Source: Streptomyces sp. NBC_00154 (GTDB taxonomy: Bacteria > Actinomycetota > Actinomycetes > Streptomycetales > Streptomycetaceae). Taken from it: a DNA stretch of 64,000 nucleotides. The DNA is taken from NCBI RefSeq assembly GCF_026342835.1, contig NZ_JAPEMI010000001.1, positions 3,788,501 to 3,852,500 of the forward strand. The letters run 5' to 3'. A model generated the notes under the pieces. The model was not told the origin of the DNA. It searched no databases and was given only the letters and a program-made list of their open reading frames with translations. Below, piece by piece: positions 6,789 to 15,707 of the stretch. How positions within the stretch are numbered: the stretch's first letter is position 1; the number at the start of each line of letters is the position of its first letter. Position numbers and translations under genes: made by a program.

Positions 6789-9401
6789 TCAGCTCAGCGT
6801 GAAGCCGTCCACCAGGAGATAGGTCCCGCTGAGTTTGGTCACCGTCAACGTGTGCCGGCCGGCGGTCAGTCCGGACGTCGCGTACACCTTCTGCTGCACG
6901 TGCCTCTCCGAGGTGTTCGCGCTGACTGATCCCTTCGAGACGCCGTCCAGGGTGATGCCGACGTCGCCCTCGTCGGCGTTGGTCTCGGTCAGGAAGCTGC
7001 ACCCGGTGCCGGTGAAGGTGATCGTGGCGGCGGCACCGTTCTGTTGGGTGTAGTGCACGCCGTTGTCGAGGTCGCCGATACCGCGGGACCCGCTCGACGA
7101 CCAGCTGCCGGCGTACGAGACGCGCAGGTCGTCGTCGTCGACCACCTTGCCCGGCAGGGTGCCGGAACCTGCGGCGTCCACGATCGCCTGCGCCGCCGGC
7201 GGCCAGTTCCCGTCGGCCACCACGGTGGCCTGCTGGAAGGCGATGTTGGTGCCGCTGTTGTTATAGGAAGCGGTGTCGCTGTAGTTGTCGTGGATCGAGT
7301 CGTCATGGATGCTCGGCGTCCACAGGTTCGTCCACAGTGACCCGTTGCTGAAGCGCACCACGTTGTCGTGGGTGTTCCAGCGCGAGCTTCCTTCGTCGTG
7401 GTAGATCATGTTGCAGCCGTTGATGCACTCCGACAGGACGTTGCCGGCGAACTCCGATGGTGCGGACTGGCCGCCGAGCGTGTAGATCGGTCCACCGTCG
7501 AACAGCGCGCCCATCACGCTGTGTACGTGGTTACCGATGATCTGGTTTCCCCCGGTGTAGGTGGTGCCGTGCAGGCACGGGTCGGGCAGTCCCTGCGCAG
7601 CCTGCAGTGTGCAGTTCGACGCCCAGCCCCAGCCCCAGCCGATGGACATGCCGGAGTACGGCGTATAGCCGACATCGTTGTGTGAAATCGCGGTTCCCGT
7701 GCTGTGCCCGACCCAGATGCCGACCGCGTCCTGGTACTCCTGGCCGGGGAACTGCACGACGCTGCGGGACACGGTGTTGCCGCTCGTCATCAGCGCCGGC
7801 TCGGTCTGGTAGTAATCGTCGACCTCGCCGATCGCCACTCCGGTGCCCGATGTGTCGGTGATGGAACTGGCCTTCACCGTGGAGTCCTGGGTCTGGTCGG
7901 CCAGGGCGATCCCGCTGGTTCCGGTGTGCTGGACGTGGTTGTCGGAGAAGGTGATCCGCGCACCCCGGTGCACCTGGACCGCGGCGGGGATACTTATCGG
8001 CGTGCGCGTTGTCGGATCCCAGATCACCCCGGCCTGGTTGTCCACGTAACCCTCGGCCGTAGGGGCGTTCCATGTGGTGTAGGCGAAGGTCAGTCCGGAG
8101 AAGACGAGGTCGTGAACGGGTGCGACCACGTCGGGGATCACAGTGAAGCCGTCGACCAGCAGATACGTTCCGCCGGTCTTGACCAGGCGCAGGGTGTGCG
8201 TGCCCTTGGGCAGTCCGGTGACGGAGACCATGGCCTGCTGAGCGAGCCGCTCCGGGCCATTGCCGGAGACCGTCGACACCTTCTTGCCGTCGATGTAGAC
8301 GTCCGCGTCGCCTTCGTCCGAGCTGGTCTCGGACAGGACCTGGATCCCCGTGCCGCTGAAGGTGTAGCCGACCGCGTCGCCGTCGGTGGAGGTGTAGTGC
8401 ACATCAGCGGCCATGTCACCGAAGTGCCGGCCACTGGAATAGCCCCAGCTTCCCGTGTAGACCGCTCGCCAGTCGGTGTCGTTCACCGGCGCCAGGTGTC
8501 CAGGGGTACCCGAGGCGTCGAGTAGTTCGGTGGCCACGGGCAGTTCGACGTCCGCCGTTGCCAGGTCCTCGCCGGCTCTGGGCACGTAGTAGAGGTAGTC
8601 GGCGCTGTCGTCGAGGTAGAACTGGCCCGGGGTGCCGAGCAGTTGGTACGCGTTCTCCAGCCACGTGATGCCGTCCATGCTGGGCAGTCCCGCGCCGTTG
8701 AACGGAAATCCGGGGTTGGGCACCGAGCTGTGGTTGTTTTTCCAGCAGGCGGGGTCGACGGTGAGGTCGGAACCGCCGGCCGCGGAGCGGGTGATGGACG
8801 CCAGTGGGCACCGCATCTGCTTCCAGGCGTTGTTCTCGACGACCTCTACCTGTGCGGGGTTCGTCCACGAGGTGTACGACGGGTCGCTGGTCGTGAACCC
8901 GGTGGCGGTCACCGAGAACCCGGACGGGTTCCTCGGCCCTCGCGCACGGTCCGCGCGTACCCCGTTGACGAACAGTGCCCGGCTGGCCGTACCCGCCGGG
9001 ACCTTGGCGCGGTAGATCTTCTTGGCAGTGTCCACCCGGGAGAACCCGGTGATCCGGGTCGCGCCGCTCAGCACCGGCGTCTGTCCGGCGGCCGCCCGAT
9101 ACACCACCGGGTGGCCGGGGCGGCCGGAGTCCTGAACCTCCAGCCGGAACGGGCTGGTGAGCCGGTACGTCCCGCCCAGCAGTTCGACCACGACGTCCCC
9201 GGTGGCATCCGGGATCAGGGCTCTCGCACGTTGGCGGGCAGTGTCCAGAGTGCACGGTTTTTGTGTACTGCAGGCCGAACCACGACCGTCGGGCGCGACG
9301 TGCAAGGTATCCGGTTCGGGGGCAGCTCGGGGTGGGCCACCGGTGAAGCCGAAACAGGCGGCGGCAGCGGCAACAAGGCATGCGGCGACGGCTTTGCGCA
9401 T
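6789..9401 (-). CDS. Secreted right-handed beta-helix protein with two inserted beta-sandwich modules
   Basis: An 870-residue exported protein. The signal peptide is residues 1 to about 27. The body has the repeated Asn/Gly/His-rich turns of a right-handed parallel beta-helix (for example ITFSDNHVQHTGTSGIAL and GNQIIGNHVHSVMG), as in polysaccharide lyases and beta-helix glycosidases. Two related modules of about 110 residues occur, one near 310-420 and one at the C-terminus. They share GDLDNGVHYT/GDMAADVHYT, ETNADEGD/ETSSDEGD and GTYLLVDGFT, and probably bind carbohydrate. Likely a plant or microbial polysaccharide-degrading enzyme; the exact activity cannot be told. GGAG lies six bases before ATG 9401. 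Upstream partner of the SGNH gene. Confidence 0.82.
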   Translation of the reverse strand: MRKAVAACLVAAAAACFGFTGGPPRAAPEPDTLHVAPDGRGSACSTQKPCTLDTARQRARALIPDATGDVVVELLGGTYRLTSPFRLEVQDSGRPGHPVVYRAAAGQTPVLSGATRITGFSRVDTAKKIYRAKVPAGTASRALFVNGVRADRARGPRNPSGFSVTATGFTTSDPSYTSWTNPAQVEVVENNAWKQMRCPLASITRSAAGGSDLTVDPACWKNNHSSVPNPGFPFNGAGLPSMDGITWLENAYQLLGTPGQFYLDDSADYLYYVPRAGEDLATADVELPVATELLDASGTPGHLAPVNDTDWRAVYTGSWGYSSGRHFGDMAADVHYTSTDGDAVGYTFSGTGIQVLSETSSDEGDADVYIDGKKVSTVSGNGPERLAQQAMVSVTGLPKGTHTLRLVKTGGTYLLVDGFTVIPDVVAPVHDLVFSGLTFAYTTWNAPTAEGYVDNQAGVIWDPTTRTPISIPAAVQVHRGARITFSDNHVQHTGTSGIALADQTQDSTVKASSITDTSGTGVAIGEVDDYYQTEPALMTSGNTVSRSVVQFPGQEYQDAVGIWVGHSTGTAISHNDVGYTPYSGMSIGWGWGWASNCTLQAAQGLPDPCLHGTTYTGGNQIIGNHVHSVMGALFDGGPIYTLGGQSAPSEFAGNVLSECINGCNMIYHDEGSSRWNTHDNVVRFSNGSLWTNLWTPSIHDDSIHDNYSDTASYNNSGTNIAFQQATVVADGNWPPAAQAIVDAAGSGTLPGKVVDDDDLRVSYAGSWSSSGSRGIGDLDNGVHYTQQNGAAATITFTGTGCSFLTETNADEGDVGITLDGVSKGSVSANTSERHVQQKVYATSGLTAGRHTLTVTKLSGTYLLVDGFTLS

Positions 9402-9620
9402 CGTAATCTCCAGGGCGTGCGGGCGTCAGACATCCAATGAATGTACGGAAACTTGCCCTCAAGTCCTAGAGGTAGGTGCGATCTGCCTCGATAAGGTCCG
9501 ACCTCCGATGCCGTGGCAGCCTGGCAGCTCTGGTTCGATGACCCCTCTGGGTGCCCTGTGCAAGCAATTGGGAAATGATCTCCAGGCGGCTGGGAAGAGC
9601 TCGTGCGACGCCGGCTTGAG

Positions 9621-9655
9621 TGCAGGTCAGGCCCACCCGCGAACGGCCCACCGCA
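9621..9655 (+). repeat. 35-bp direct repeat, copy B
   Basis: Matches 5049-5083 with two mismatches, in direct orientation 4,572 bases away. As in copy A, a hairpin follows within a few bases. Confidence 0.7.
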
Positions 9656-9659
9656 GCTC

Positions 9660-9693
9660 AGAGCCCCTGCCGGGGAAACTCGGTAGGGGCTCT
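9660..9693 (+). terminator. Hairpin followed by T-run
   Basis: A 13-bp stem (9660-9672 with 9681-9693, one G-T pair) with an eight-base loop, followed by TT and then GG. It directly follows repeat copy B, so it may be the terminator of a lost plus-strand gene. Confidence 0.55.
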
Positions 9694-9793
9694 TTGGCGT
9701 CGTGCGGCAGCGGGGCGCGGCAACTGTGTCTGATCTTGTGCACCCAGGCGGACCGTCGCAGCAGCCGACCGCGCGGCGAAGGCTCGGGGACAG

Positions 9794-9835
9794 AAGGAGC
9801 CCCTGGCCGGCGGTGACACCGGCCAGGGGCTCCTT
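9794..9835 (-). terminator. Terminator of phosphoesterase pseudogene
   Basis: Perfect 17-bp arms (9794-9810 and 9819-9835) with an eight-base loop, 17 bases beyond the minus-strand stop codon at 9853. Confidence 0.8.
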
Positions 9836-9852
9836 GAGGCGATCCGGCTACG

Positions 9853-12013
9853 TCAGCCGTCGGACTCCGACGATGGGATGTAGGCGCCCGGCACGTCCTT
9901 CGGCGCGAAGATCTTGTCCTCGCCGGGGTACGGCTTCTTCCACTCGTGCGTCTCGTACCACGTGAAGTGGTTCATCTGCGCGGGATTCGCGAAGTCGGGC
10001 TTGGCGTCGGGTCCGGTAAGCCGCTGCTTCGACTTCCAGTCCGCCCACTTCGCCGCGAGCGCCTGCTTGTCCGCCGGTACCGTCGCCGACGGCGCGGGCG
10101 CTGCACCGGGGTTCTGCGGCGCCGGGGTGTCCAGGCCGCAGGCAGGCGGGGTCGCCAGACCCGCGGTCAGCGAGGTCCGGTTGGGCAGCGCCGTGAACGG
10201 CGTGAAGTCCGCCTTCTTGGTGAACGCCCCACGCATCGGGCTGGCCGCGCTGTCCTTCTGGTTCATCGGGTGGATCCCGAGGATCTGCTCGATGGTCCGG
10301 ATCATCGTGATCTGCGAGTAGTAGTGGCTGTCGACGGTGTCGTGCTGGGCCCAGGGGCTGATGATCTGGATCGGGGCTCGGTGGCCGTCGACGTGGTCGA
10401 GGCCGGCCTGGGAGTCGTCCTCGACCACGAAGATCGCGGAGTCCTTCCAGTACGGGCTGTGCGAGATCGTGTCGACCATCTTGCCCACCGCGAGGTCGTT
10501 GTCCGCGACCTGAGCGGCTGAGTTCGCCGGACCACCGGTGTGGTCGCTGGAGAGCCAGAACATGTTGAGGTTCGCCGGCCCGTTCTTCTCGAAGTCACGC
10601 TTCCAGATCTCGGACCGGTAGACGTCCGGGACGCTGGTGTCGAACTTCGGGAAGCCGGACACCGACACGTCGTTGAGCGACGGGATCGGCGAGGACGAGT
10701 TCAGCTTGTAGGCGGTGTCCCGACCGGTCGCGGCCATGTTCTTGGAGTCGCAGTACAGGTTCTGCCAGCTCGCGCCCGACGGCTTGGTCAGGAACTGCTG
10801 GAACTCACCGAAGTCCCGCACGGACTTGCCGGCCGCCTGCGCACCGGTCCAGATGAAACCGGTCCGCTGGTGGCCGAGAGCGTCGTCCTCGGTGTCGTAG
10901 CTGCGCGCGTACTCACCGGCCGAGGACTCGGTGTACTCCGGGTTGTCGGCCTGCATCAGCCAGTTGTGCCCCTCGGCGGAGTTCGTGCCGATGTCGTACG
11001 TGTTGTCGTACAGCCCGAACTGCTTGGTCGGCGCGTGCTGGTTCGGCGTCACGTTCTCGCCGAACTGCGCCAGCGACGGGTCGCCGTTGCCCTGCGGGAT
11101 GTCACCGAAGACCTGGTCGTAGGTCCGGTTCTCCTTGACGATCAGGAAGACGTGCTTGATCGTCGAGGGGTCGCCGAGCCGCTGCGGGACGGGCACCGGC
11201 TTCGCGTGGCCCTTGCCCTTGCCCTTGCCCTTGGCCAGCGTGACCGCGCCGCCGTTCCAGCCGTTCTGCTTGAAGACCTTGGCCGTCTCGGACTTGATGA
11301 CGCGGTCGTTCGGCAGCGTGAACCGCTGCACGCTCGACGTCGTGTCGTGGGTGCCGTGCCCGGCGCTGTTGGTGGGGCGGCGGGCTTCGATACCACGGGT
11401 GTTGGAGACCAGCACCTCGTTGCCGACAGTGGCGATCTCCGCGGGGAAGTAGTCCGTCGGGAGCAGACCGACGTAGCTGACCGGCTCCTGCGGGGTCGTG
11501 TACCGGTAGACGGCGACCGCGTTGGCGCGGCCGAGCGTCACCAGCAGGTGACCGTCGTCGGTGAGCGTCACCGCGTCGGGCTCGTAGCCCACCGACGCCT
11601 CGGGCCACGGCTGGGTGGCGACGGTCTGCACGACCTTGTTCCTGGCGGTGTCGATGACCGACACGTCGTTGGTGGCGGTGTTGGTGACGAAGAGCGCCCC
11701 GTGCTTGGCGTACAGGGCGGTCGGGTGCAGACCGACGTCGATGCTCGCGACGGCAGCAGCCGGGTTCGCCAGGTCGATGACGCTGACCGTGCCGGTGGTG
11801 GTGGCAGCGGTCACCGGGCTGGCCGGCACCTGGGTGTTGTAGGAGTTGATCGTGGTGTCGCCGGGCTTCGCCGGGCTTCGCCGGACGCCCGCCCTCGTTG
11901 CTGACGTAGAGCTTGGTGCCGACCTTGACCATGTCACGCGGGGCGTTGCCCACCGCCCAGCTCTGCTGGACGGCCCCGGTCGCCGCGCCGATTGCCGGCG
12001 GTCCGTCACTCAC
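9853..12013 (-). pseudogene. 5'-truncated, frameshifted YVTN-propeller phosphoesterase
   Basis: The bulk is a phosphoesterase of the phospholipase C-like family (PF04185 type): HVFLIVKENRTYDQVFGD, an Asp/His-rich core (WLSSDHTGG, FVVEDDSQAGLDHVDGHR) and a C-terminal extension. It is preceded by YVTN-type beta-propeller repeats (GTVSVIDLANPAAAVASIDVG, NDVSVIDTARNKVV). Two lesions are visible. A 10-bp tandem duplication at 11861-11880 shifts the frame: the upstream frame (from GTG 12013, AVQQSWAVGNAPRDMVKVG) continues into the downstream frame only if one copy is removed. And the upstream frame starts abruptly inside a propeller blade, with no signal peptide, where the family normally has more blades. 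It is probably inactive unless the duplication is a sequencing error. Confidence 0.72.
11861..11880 (-). repeat. 10-bp tandem duplication causing frameshift
   Basis: The decamer ccgggcttcg occurs twice in direct succession (11861-11870, 11871-11880) and partly a third time (ccgg at 11881). Removing one copy restores one open frame through the phosphoesterase pseudogene. Confidence 0.8.
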
Positions 12014-12211
12014 GGCTCGTCACAGCCACCGCCGTCCAGGCCTTTGGCCCCGGCTGGTCGCGCGGAGAACAGTGGTCCGTACAACGGTCGAACTCCGCTT
12101 CGCCTAGGCTGTTTTCGATCGCCCCGCCCACCAGGTGCTCCCCTCGTGGTGACCTCGCGGCAGGACGAGCCGCAGTTTCCCGCCCGCGATTCCCGTACGG
12201 AGGAGCGTCCT

Positions 12212-12997
12212 GTGACGGCCGGCCCGCTCAACCCCCAGATCGACACCAGCAAACCCCACCCGGCGCGCGTCTACGACTGGCTGCTCGGCGGCAAGGACAA
12301 TTACCCGGTCGATCAGACGGTGGGGGAGAAACTGCCGCCGGAGGCGCGGGCAAATGCGGCGCGGAACCGGGCATTCATGCACCGGGCCTCCGCCTGGCTG
12401 GCGCACCGGGGTGTCGATCAGTTCCTCGACGTCGGGACCGGTATTCCCACCTCGCCGAACCTGCACCAGATCGTCCAGGCGATCACGCCCACGGCCCGGA
12501 TCGTCTACGCGGACAACGACCCCATCGTTCTGCGTCATGCGGAGGCGCTGCTCGTCAGCAGCCCCGAAGGGGCCACCGACTACATCCACGCGGATGTGCG
12601 GAAACCGGAGCTGATCCTCGAACGAGCCCGTGAACTGCTGGACTTCGACAGGCCCATTGCCCTGTCCTTGATCGCGCTCATGCACTTCCTGCCCGACGAC
12701 CAGGACCCGTACGGCATCACCCGCACCCTGGTGGACGCCCTGCCGTCGGGCAGCTATCTGGTCCTGTCGCACGGTACGGCCGACCAGCATCCGGAGCTAC
12801 GCGCCGAGACCGAGGCCGCGTACAAGAAGGGCGCCATCGCGCTGCGGATGCGCACACACAGTGAGGTCGAGCCGTTCTTCGACGGTCTGGACCTCATCGC
12901 GCCGGGGCTGGTGCCGGCCGCGGAGTGGTACCAGGAGGAGCCGGCTCCGGAGAACGAACGGAGTGGTTTCTACGTGGGAGTTGCGCGCGTGAAGTGA
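12212..12997 (+). CDS. DUF574-type SAM-dependent methyltransferase
   Basis: A 261-residue protein of the actinobacterial DUF574 methyltransferase family (PF04672). It opens with the family hallmark IDTSKPHPARVYDWLLGGKDN, then QFLDVGTGIPTSPNLHQ as motif I, VYADNDPIV as the acidic ribose-binding strand end, and a LIALMHFLPD segment. These proteins are abundant in Streptomyces, with substrates mostly unknown. GTG at 12212 is chosen because GGAGG lies upstream and the conserved family start follows within ten residues; the frame is open much further upstream but without protein-like sequence. It is transcribed divergently from the phosphoesterase pseudogene. Confidence 0.88.
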   Translation: MTAGPLNPQIDTSKPHPARVYDWLLGGKDNYPVDQTVGEKLPPEARANAARNRAFMHRASAWLAHRGVDQFLDVGTGIPTSPNLHQIVQAITPTARIVYADNDPIVLRHAEALLVSSPEGATDYIHADVRKPELILERARELLDFDRPIALSLIALMHFLPDDQDPYGITRTLVDALPSGSYLVLSHGTADQHPELRAETEAAYKKGAIALRMRTHSEVEPFFDGLDLIAPGLVPAAEWYQEEPAPENERSGFYVGVARVK

Positions 12998-13128
12998 GCG
13001 GAGCAGGTGGTGTCGATGCCCTTCGGCGGACGCACCCGGACCTCTTTCTCCGCGTGGCTGCACAGTAGTTCGCCATGCTCGTCGAACGGGGTGGCCGCCT
13101 GGACGCCGTTGAGGCGGACGCCGGCCAC
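12970..13128 (-). CDS. Possible small hypothetical protein
   Basis: A 52-codon frame from GTG 13128 encodes AGVRLNGVQAATPFDEHGE and ends ...CSAHFTRATPT. It has two cysteines and strongly G/C-biased third positions (nearly all of the first 18 codons), unlike most shadow frames. It overlaps the end of the methyltransferase gene by 28 bases, tail to tail, and fills an otherwise empty 200-base gap. No clear ribosome-binding site was seen and I do not recognise the family. Confidence 0.42.
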   Translation of the reverse strand: MAGVRLNGVQAATPFDEHGELLCSHAEKEVRVRPPKGIDTTCSAHFTRATPT

Positions 13129-13201
13129 GCGACGGCCGGAGCCGGGTAGCGTCCGGGATGATCGCAGGGGCGTAAGGAACGGCGAACCCAGGGGGATCGG
13201 A

Positions 13202-14002
13202 ATGGAGTTCAGCACGAAGAGCGGCACCACCATCACGTACGACGACCGGGGGCCGTCCGGCGGTCCGGCCGTCGTTCTCGTCCACGGTCATCCGTTCAAC
13301 CGGACGATGTGGAACCCGCAGGCCGAAGCGGTGGAGCGGGCCGGTCACCGGGTGATCGTGCCGGATCTGCGCGGATACGGGGAGAGCACCGTCGTGCCGG
13401 GCCGGGCCCTGCTCGCGGACTTCGCCGACGACATCGCCGCGCTCCTCGACCACCTCGGTGTCGAACGGGCCGCGGTCGCCGGCCTGTCCATGGGCGGACA
13501 GATCGCCATGGAGTTCCATCGCCTGCACCGCGCCCGGGTCTCCGCGCTGGTCCTCGCCGACACCTCCCCGGTCGCCGAGACCGAGGACGGCAAGGCCTTC
13601 CGCAACCGGATGGCCGACCGGCTGCTCGCCGAGGGTCTGGACGGGTACGCGGACGAGGTGATCGACAAGATGATCGCCCCGTACAACGTCACCGGGCTGC
13701 CGGACGTCGCCGCGCACGTCCTCGCCATGATGCGCACGACCGCTCCCGAAGGGGCTGCGGCGGCTCTGCGGGGCCGGGCCGAGCGGCCCGACTACCGGGA
13801 GTCGCTCGCCGGGGCCGAGGTGCCGGTGCTGATCGTGGTGGGTGTGGACGACACGTACACGCCGGTCGCGGACGCCGAGGCCATGCACCGGCTGATTCCG
13901 CAATCCGTGCTCGTAGTTGTCGACCGCGCCGGGCACCTGCCGAACCTGGAGCAGCCGGAGCGGTTCAACGCCGCGCTGCTCGGGTTCCTCGGAAGGCTCT
14001 AG
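13202..14002 (+). CDS. Alpha/beta hydrolase
   Basis: A 266-residue single-domain alpha/beta hydrolase. HGHPFN provides the oxyanion loop, VAGLSMGGQIA the nucleophile elbow, VVGVDDTYTP the acid strand and DRAGHLPNLEQP the catalytic His. The lengths fit esterase, haloperoxidase-like or lactonase relatives; the substrate is not predictable. ATG 13202 is preceded by an AGGGGGATCGGA purine-rich site. It ends 19 bases from the convergent GNAT gene. Probably a stand-alone metabolic enzyme. Confidence 0.88.
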   Translation: MEFSTKSGTTITYDDRGPSGGPAVVLVHGHPFNRTMWNPQAEAVERAGHRVIVPDLRGYGESTVVPGRALLADFADDIAALLDHLGVERAAVAGLSMGGQIAMEFHRLHRARVSALVLADTSPVAETEDGKAFRNRMADRLLAEGLDGYADEVIDKMIAPYNVTGLPDVAAHVLAMMRTTAPEGAAAALRGRAERPDYRESLAGAEVPVLIVVGVDDTYTPVADAEAMHRLIPQSVLVVVDRAGHLPNLEQPERFNAALLGFLGRL

Positions 14003-14021
14003 ACCAGGGCAGAAGCCTGGA

Positions 14022-14507
14022 TCACGACTCCTGGAGCGGTTTGGCGAAGCAGAGGCTGCTCTCGTACGTGCGGTAGTAGCCGAACTTCTCGCAGGGGGTG
14101 TAACCGCTGGAGGTGTACAGCGCGATGGCCTCCGGCTGCTGGTTGCCGGTCTCCAGCACCATCCGGGTGCGGCCCGCCGCCCGTGCGTCCGCTTCGAGGG
14201 CGGCGAGGATACGGCGGGCCAGACCCCGTCCGCGGCCCTCCCGGGTCACGAACATCCGCTTGAGCTCGGCGTCGCCGTCGGAGTAGCCCTCGTCGTTCCG
14301 GTCCTGCGCGCGCCAGCCGCCGGTGGCGACCGGTGCGCCCGACTCGTCGTAGGCGAGCAGATACAGACCGTTCGGCGGCCGGAACATCGACGGGTCGAGC
14401 GGTGTGACATCGCCCTCGTCCCCGTAGCGCTCGGCGTACTCGAGCTGCACCTCGTCGTTGAGTTTGACGGCGTCGGGGTGGTCGAAGGACCGCGACTGGA
14501 TATACAT
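14022..14507 (-). CDS. GNAT-family N-acetyltransferase
   Basis: About 161 residues. The acetyl-CoA-binding motif A is RMFVTREGRGRGLARRILAAL, followed by ALYTSSGYTPCEKFGYY, the motif B region. The N-terminal half (YGDEGDVTPLDPSMF, LLAYDESGAPVATGGWR) matches GNATs acting on small amines. Start ATG 14507 is preferred to ATG 14516 or 14534 because the domain begins right after it. Divergent from the exonuclease III gene, with about 50 bases between starts, which must hold both promoters. Confidence 0.82.
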   Translation of the reverse strand: MYIQSRSFDHPDAVKLNDEVQLEYAERYGDEGDVTPLDPSMFRPPNGLYLLAYDESGAPVATGGWRAQDRNDEGYSDGDAELKRMFVTREGRGRGLARRILAALEADARAAGRTRMVLETGNQQPEAIALYTSSGYTPCEKFGYYRTYESSLCFAKPLQES

Positions 14508-14557
14508 GCAGAACATGGTACATGTATGCGGCACCTGGTAATCGGTATTGTGCCGGG

Positions 14558-15373
14558 ATGCTCACCGTGACCAGCGTAAATGTGAACGGACTCCGCGCCG
14601 CCGCGAAGAAGGGCTTCATCGAGTGGCTGGCGCAGACCGATGCCGATGTGATCTGCCTGCAGGAGGTGCGGGCCGAGCCGCAGCAGCTCGCCGCGGAGGT
14701 GCGTGAGCCCGACGGCTGGCACACCGTGCACGCACCCGCCGCCGCCAAGGGGCGGGCCGGGGTCTCGCTCTACACACGCCGGGCGCCGGAGCGGGTGCAG
14801 ATCGGGTTCGGCGGGTTCGGGGACGCCGGGAGCGAGGAGTTCGACGACAGCGGCCGGTACGTCGAGGTCGACCTGCCCGGTGTGACGGTGGCGAGCCTGT
14901 ATCTGCCCTCCGGTGAGGTCGGCACGGAGCGGCAGGACGAGAAGGAGCGCTTCATGGACGCGTTCCTGTCGTACCTCAAGGGACTCAGGGTGCGGGCCGC
15001 GGCCGACGGCCGCGAGGTGCTGGTGTGCGGCGACTGGAACATCGCCCACCAGGAGGTCGACCTGAAGAACTGGAAGGGCAACAAGAAGAACTCCGGCTTC
15101 CTGCCGGAGGAGCGGGAGTGGCTGACCAGGGTCTTCGACGAGGCCGCATACGTCGATGTGGTGAGGGCGCTCCACCCGGACGAGGAAGGGCCGTACTCCT
15201 GGTGGTCCTACCGGGGGCGGGCCTTCGACAACGACACGGGCTGGCGCATCGACTACCAGGTGGCCACGCTCGGTCTCGCCGGGCGTGCGGTGAAGGCATG
15301 GGTCGAGCGGGCCGCCACGCATGGCGAGCGGTGGAGCGACCACGCGCCGGTGACGGCCGTCTTCAACCTGTGA
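14558..15373 (+). CDS. xth: Exodeoxyribonuclease III family AP endonuclease
   Basis: A 271-residue DNA-repair nuclease of the exonuclease III (EEP) family. The motifs are NVNGLRAA at the N-terminus, CLQEVRAEP (metal Glu), YLPSGEVG, CGDWNIAHQEVDLKN (catalytic Asp/Asn) and the terminal WSDHAPV (general-base His). It cleaves abasic sites and trims 3' ends in base-excision repair, in the cytoplasm. ATG 14558 is chosen because family members start MLTVTSVNVNG. It overlaps the end of the convergent DUF2087 gene by 11 bases. Confidence 0.93.
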   Translation: MLTVTSVNVNGLRAAAKKGFIEWLAQTDADVICLQEVRAEPQQLAAEVREPDGWHTVHAPAAAKGRAGVSLYTRRAPERVQIGFGGFGDAGSEEFDDSGRYVEVDLPGVTVASLYLPSGEVGTERQDEKERFMDAFLSYLKGLRVRAAADGREVLVCGDWNIAHQEVDLKNWKGNKKNSGFLPEEREWLTRVFDEAAYVDVVRALHPDEEGPYSWWSYRGRAFDNDTGWRIDYQVATLGLAGRAVKAWVERAATHGERWSDHAPVTAVFNL

Positions 15374-15644
15374 GGGTGCGGCGGTAGCTGCTGCCGTCCT
15401 TGGGGCGGGTCAGCAGGCCCGCCACCACCAGATAGCGGCGCAGCGCCGAGTAGTCGTCGTGCACCGTCAGCAGTGCCTCGTTGACCTCGCGCTCGCTGTA
15501 CGTGCGGTCCGGCTCGAACAGCGTCCGGGTGAGGTGCACGAGCAGCTGTTCGCGGCGGGCCGGCTTGCGGGGGATCGCGGTCAGCCGACCGCGGGAGAAC
15601 AGGGCGGCGACCCCGTGTGAACTGCTCGGATCGTTGTCAGGCAT
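15363..15644 (-). CDS. DUF2087 domain protein
   Basis: A 93-residue protein. The core FSRGRLTAIPRKPARREQLL...YSEREVNEALL...DDYSALRRYLVVAGLLTR matches the DUF2087 domain, a winged-helix-like unit often fused to transcription factors and here stand-alone. The terminal RPKDGSSYRR is typical. It probably has a DNA-binding or regulatory role, unproven. Start ATG 15644 is preferred to ATG 15680 on domain grounds. Convergent with the exonuclease. Confidence 0.8.
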   Translation of the reverse strand: MPDNDPSSSHGVAALFSRGRLTAIPRKPARREQLLVHLTRTLFEPDRTYSEREVNEALLTVHDDYSALRRYLVVAGLLTRPKDGSSYRRTLTG

Positions 15645-15707
15645 GGGCGGAAGCCTGACGCGCGGGACGGGTGCGGGCAACGCAATTTCGGGCGACGGCT
15701 TCGAGGG

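Larger units (their letters stand above)
9402..9852. other. Intergenic region with repeat copy B and hairpins
   Basis: About 450 bases without a supported gene. It holds the promoter side of the beta-helix gene, the second copy of the 35-bp repeat, a hairpin at 9660-9693 and the terminator of the phosphoesterase pseudogene at 9794-9835. Short protein-like strings around 9,500-9,650 are not bounded by a convincing start and stop. Confidence 0.5.

Noticed and set aside
5049..9655. Prophage or integrative-element attachment sites
   Set aside because: The bracketed segment has no integrase, excisionase or tRNA gene, and the repeats are not at a tRNA end.
10540..11904. Long plus-strand open frame antisense to the phosphoesterase
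   Set aside because: Arg/Val-rich translation and codon bias fit the minus-strand gene; it is a GC-driven shadow.
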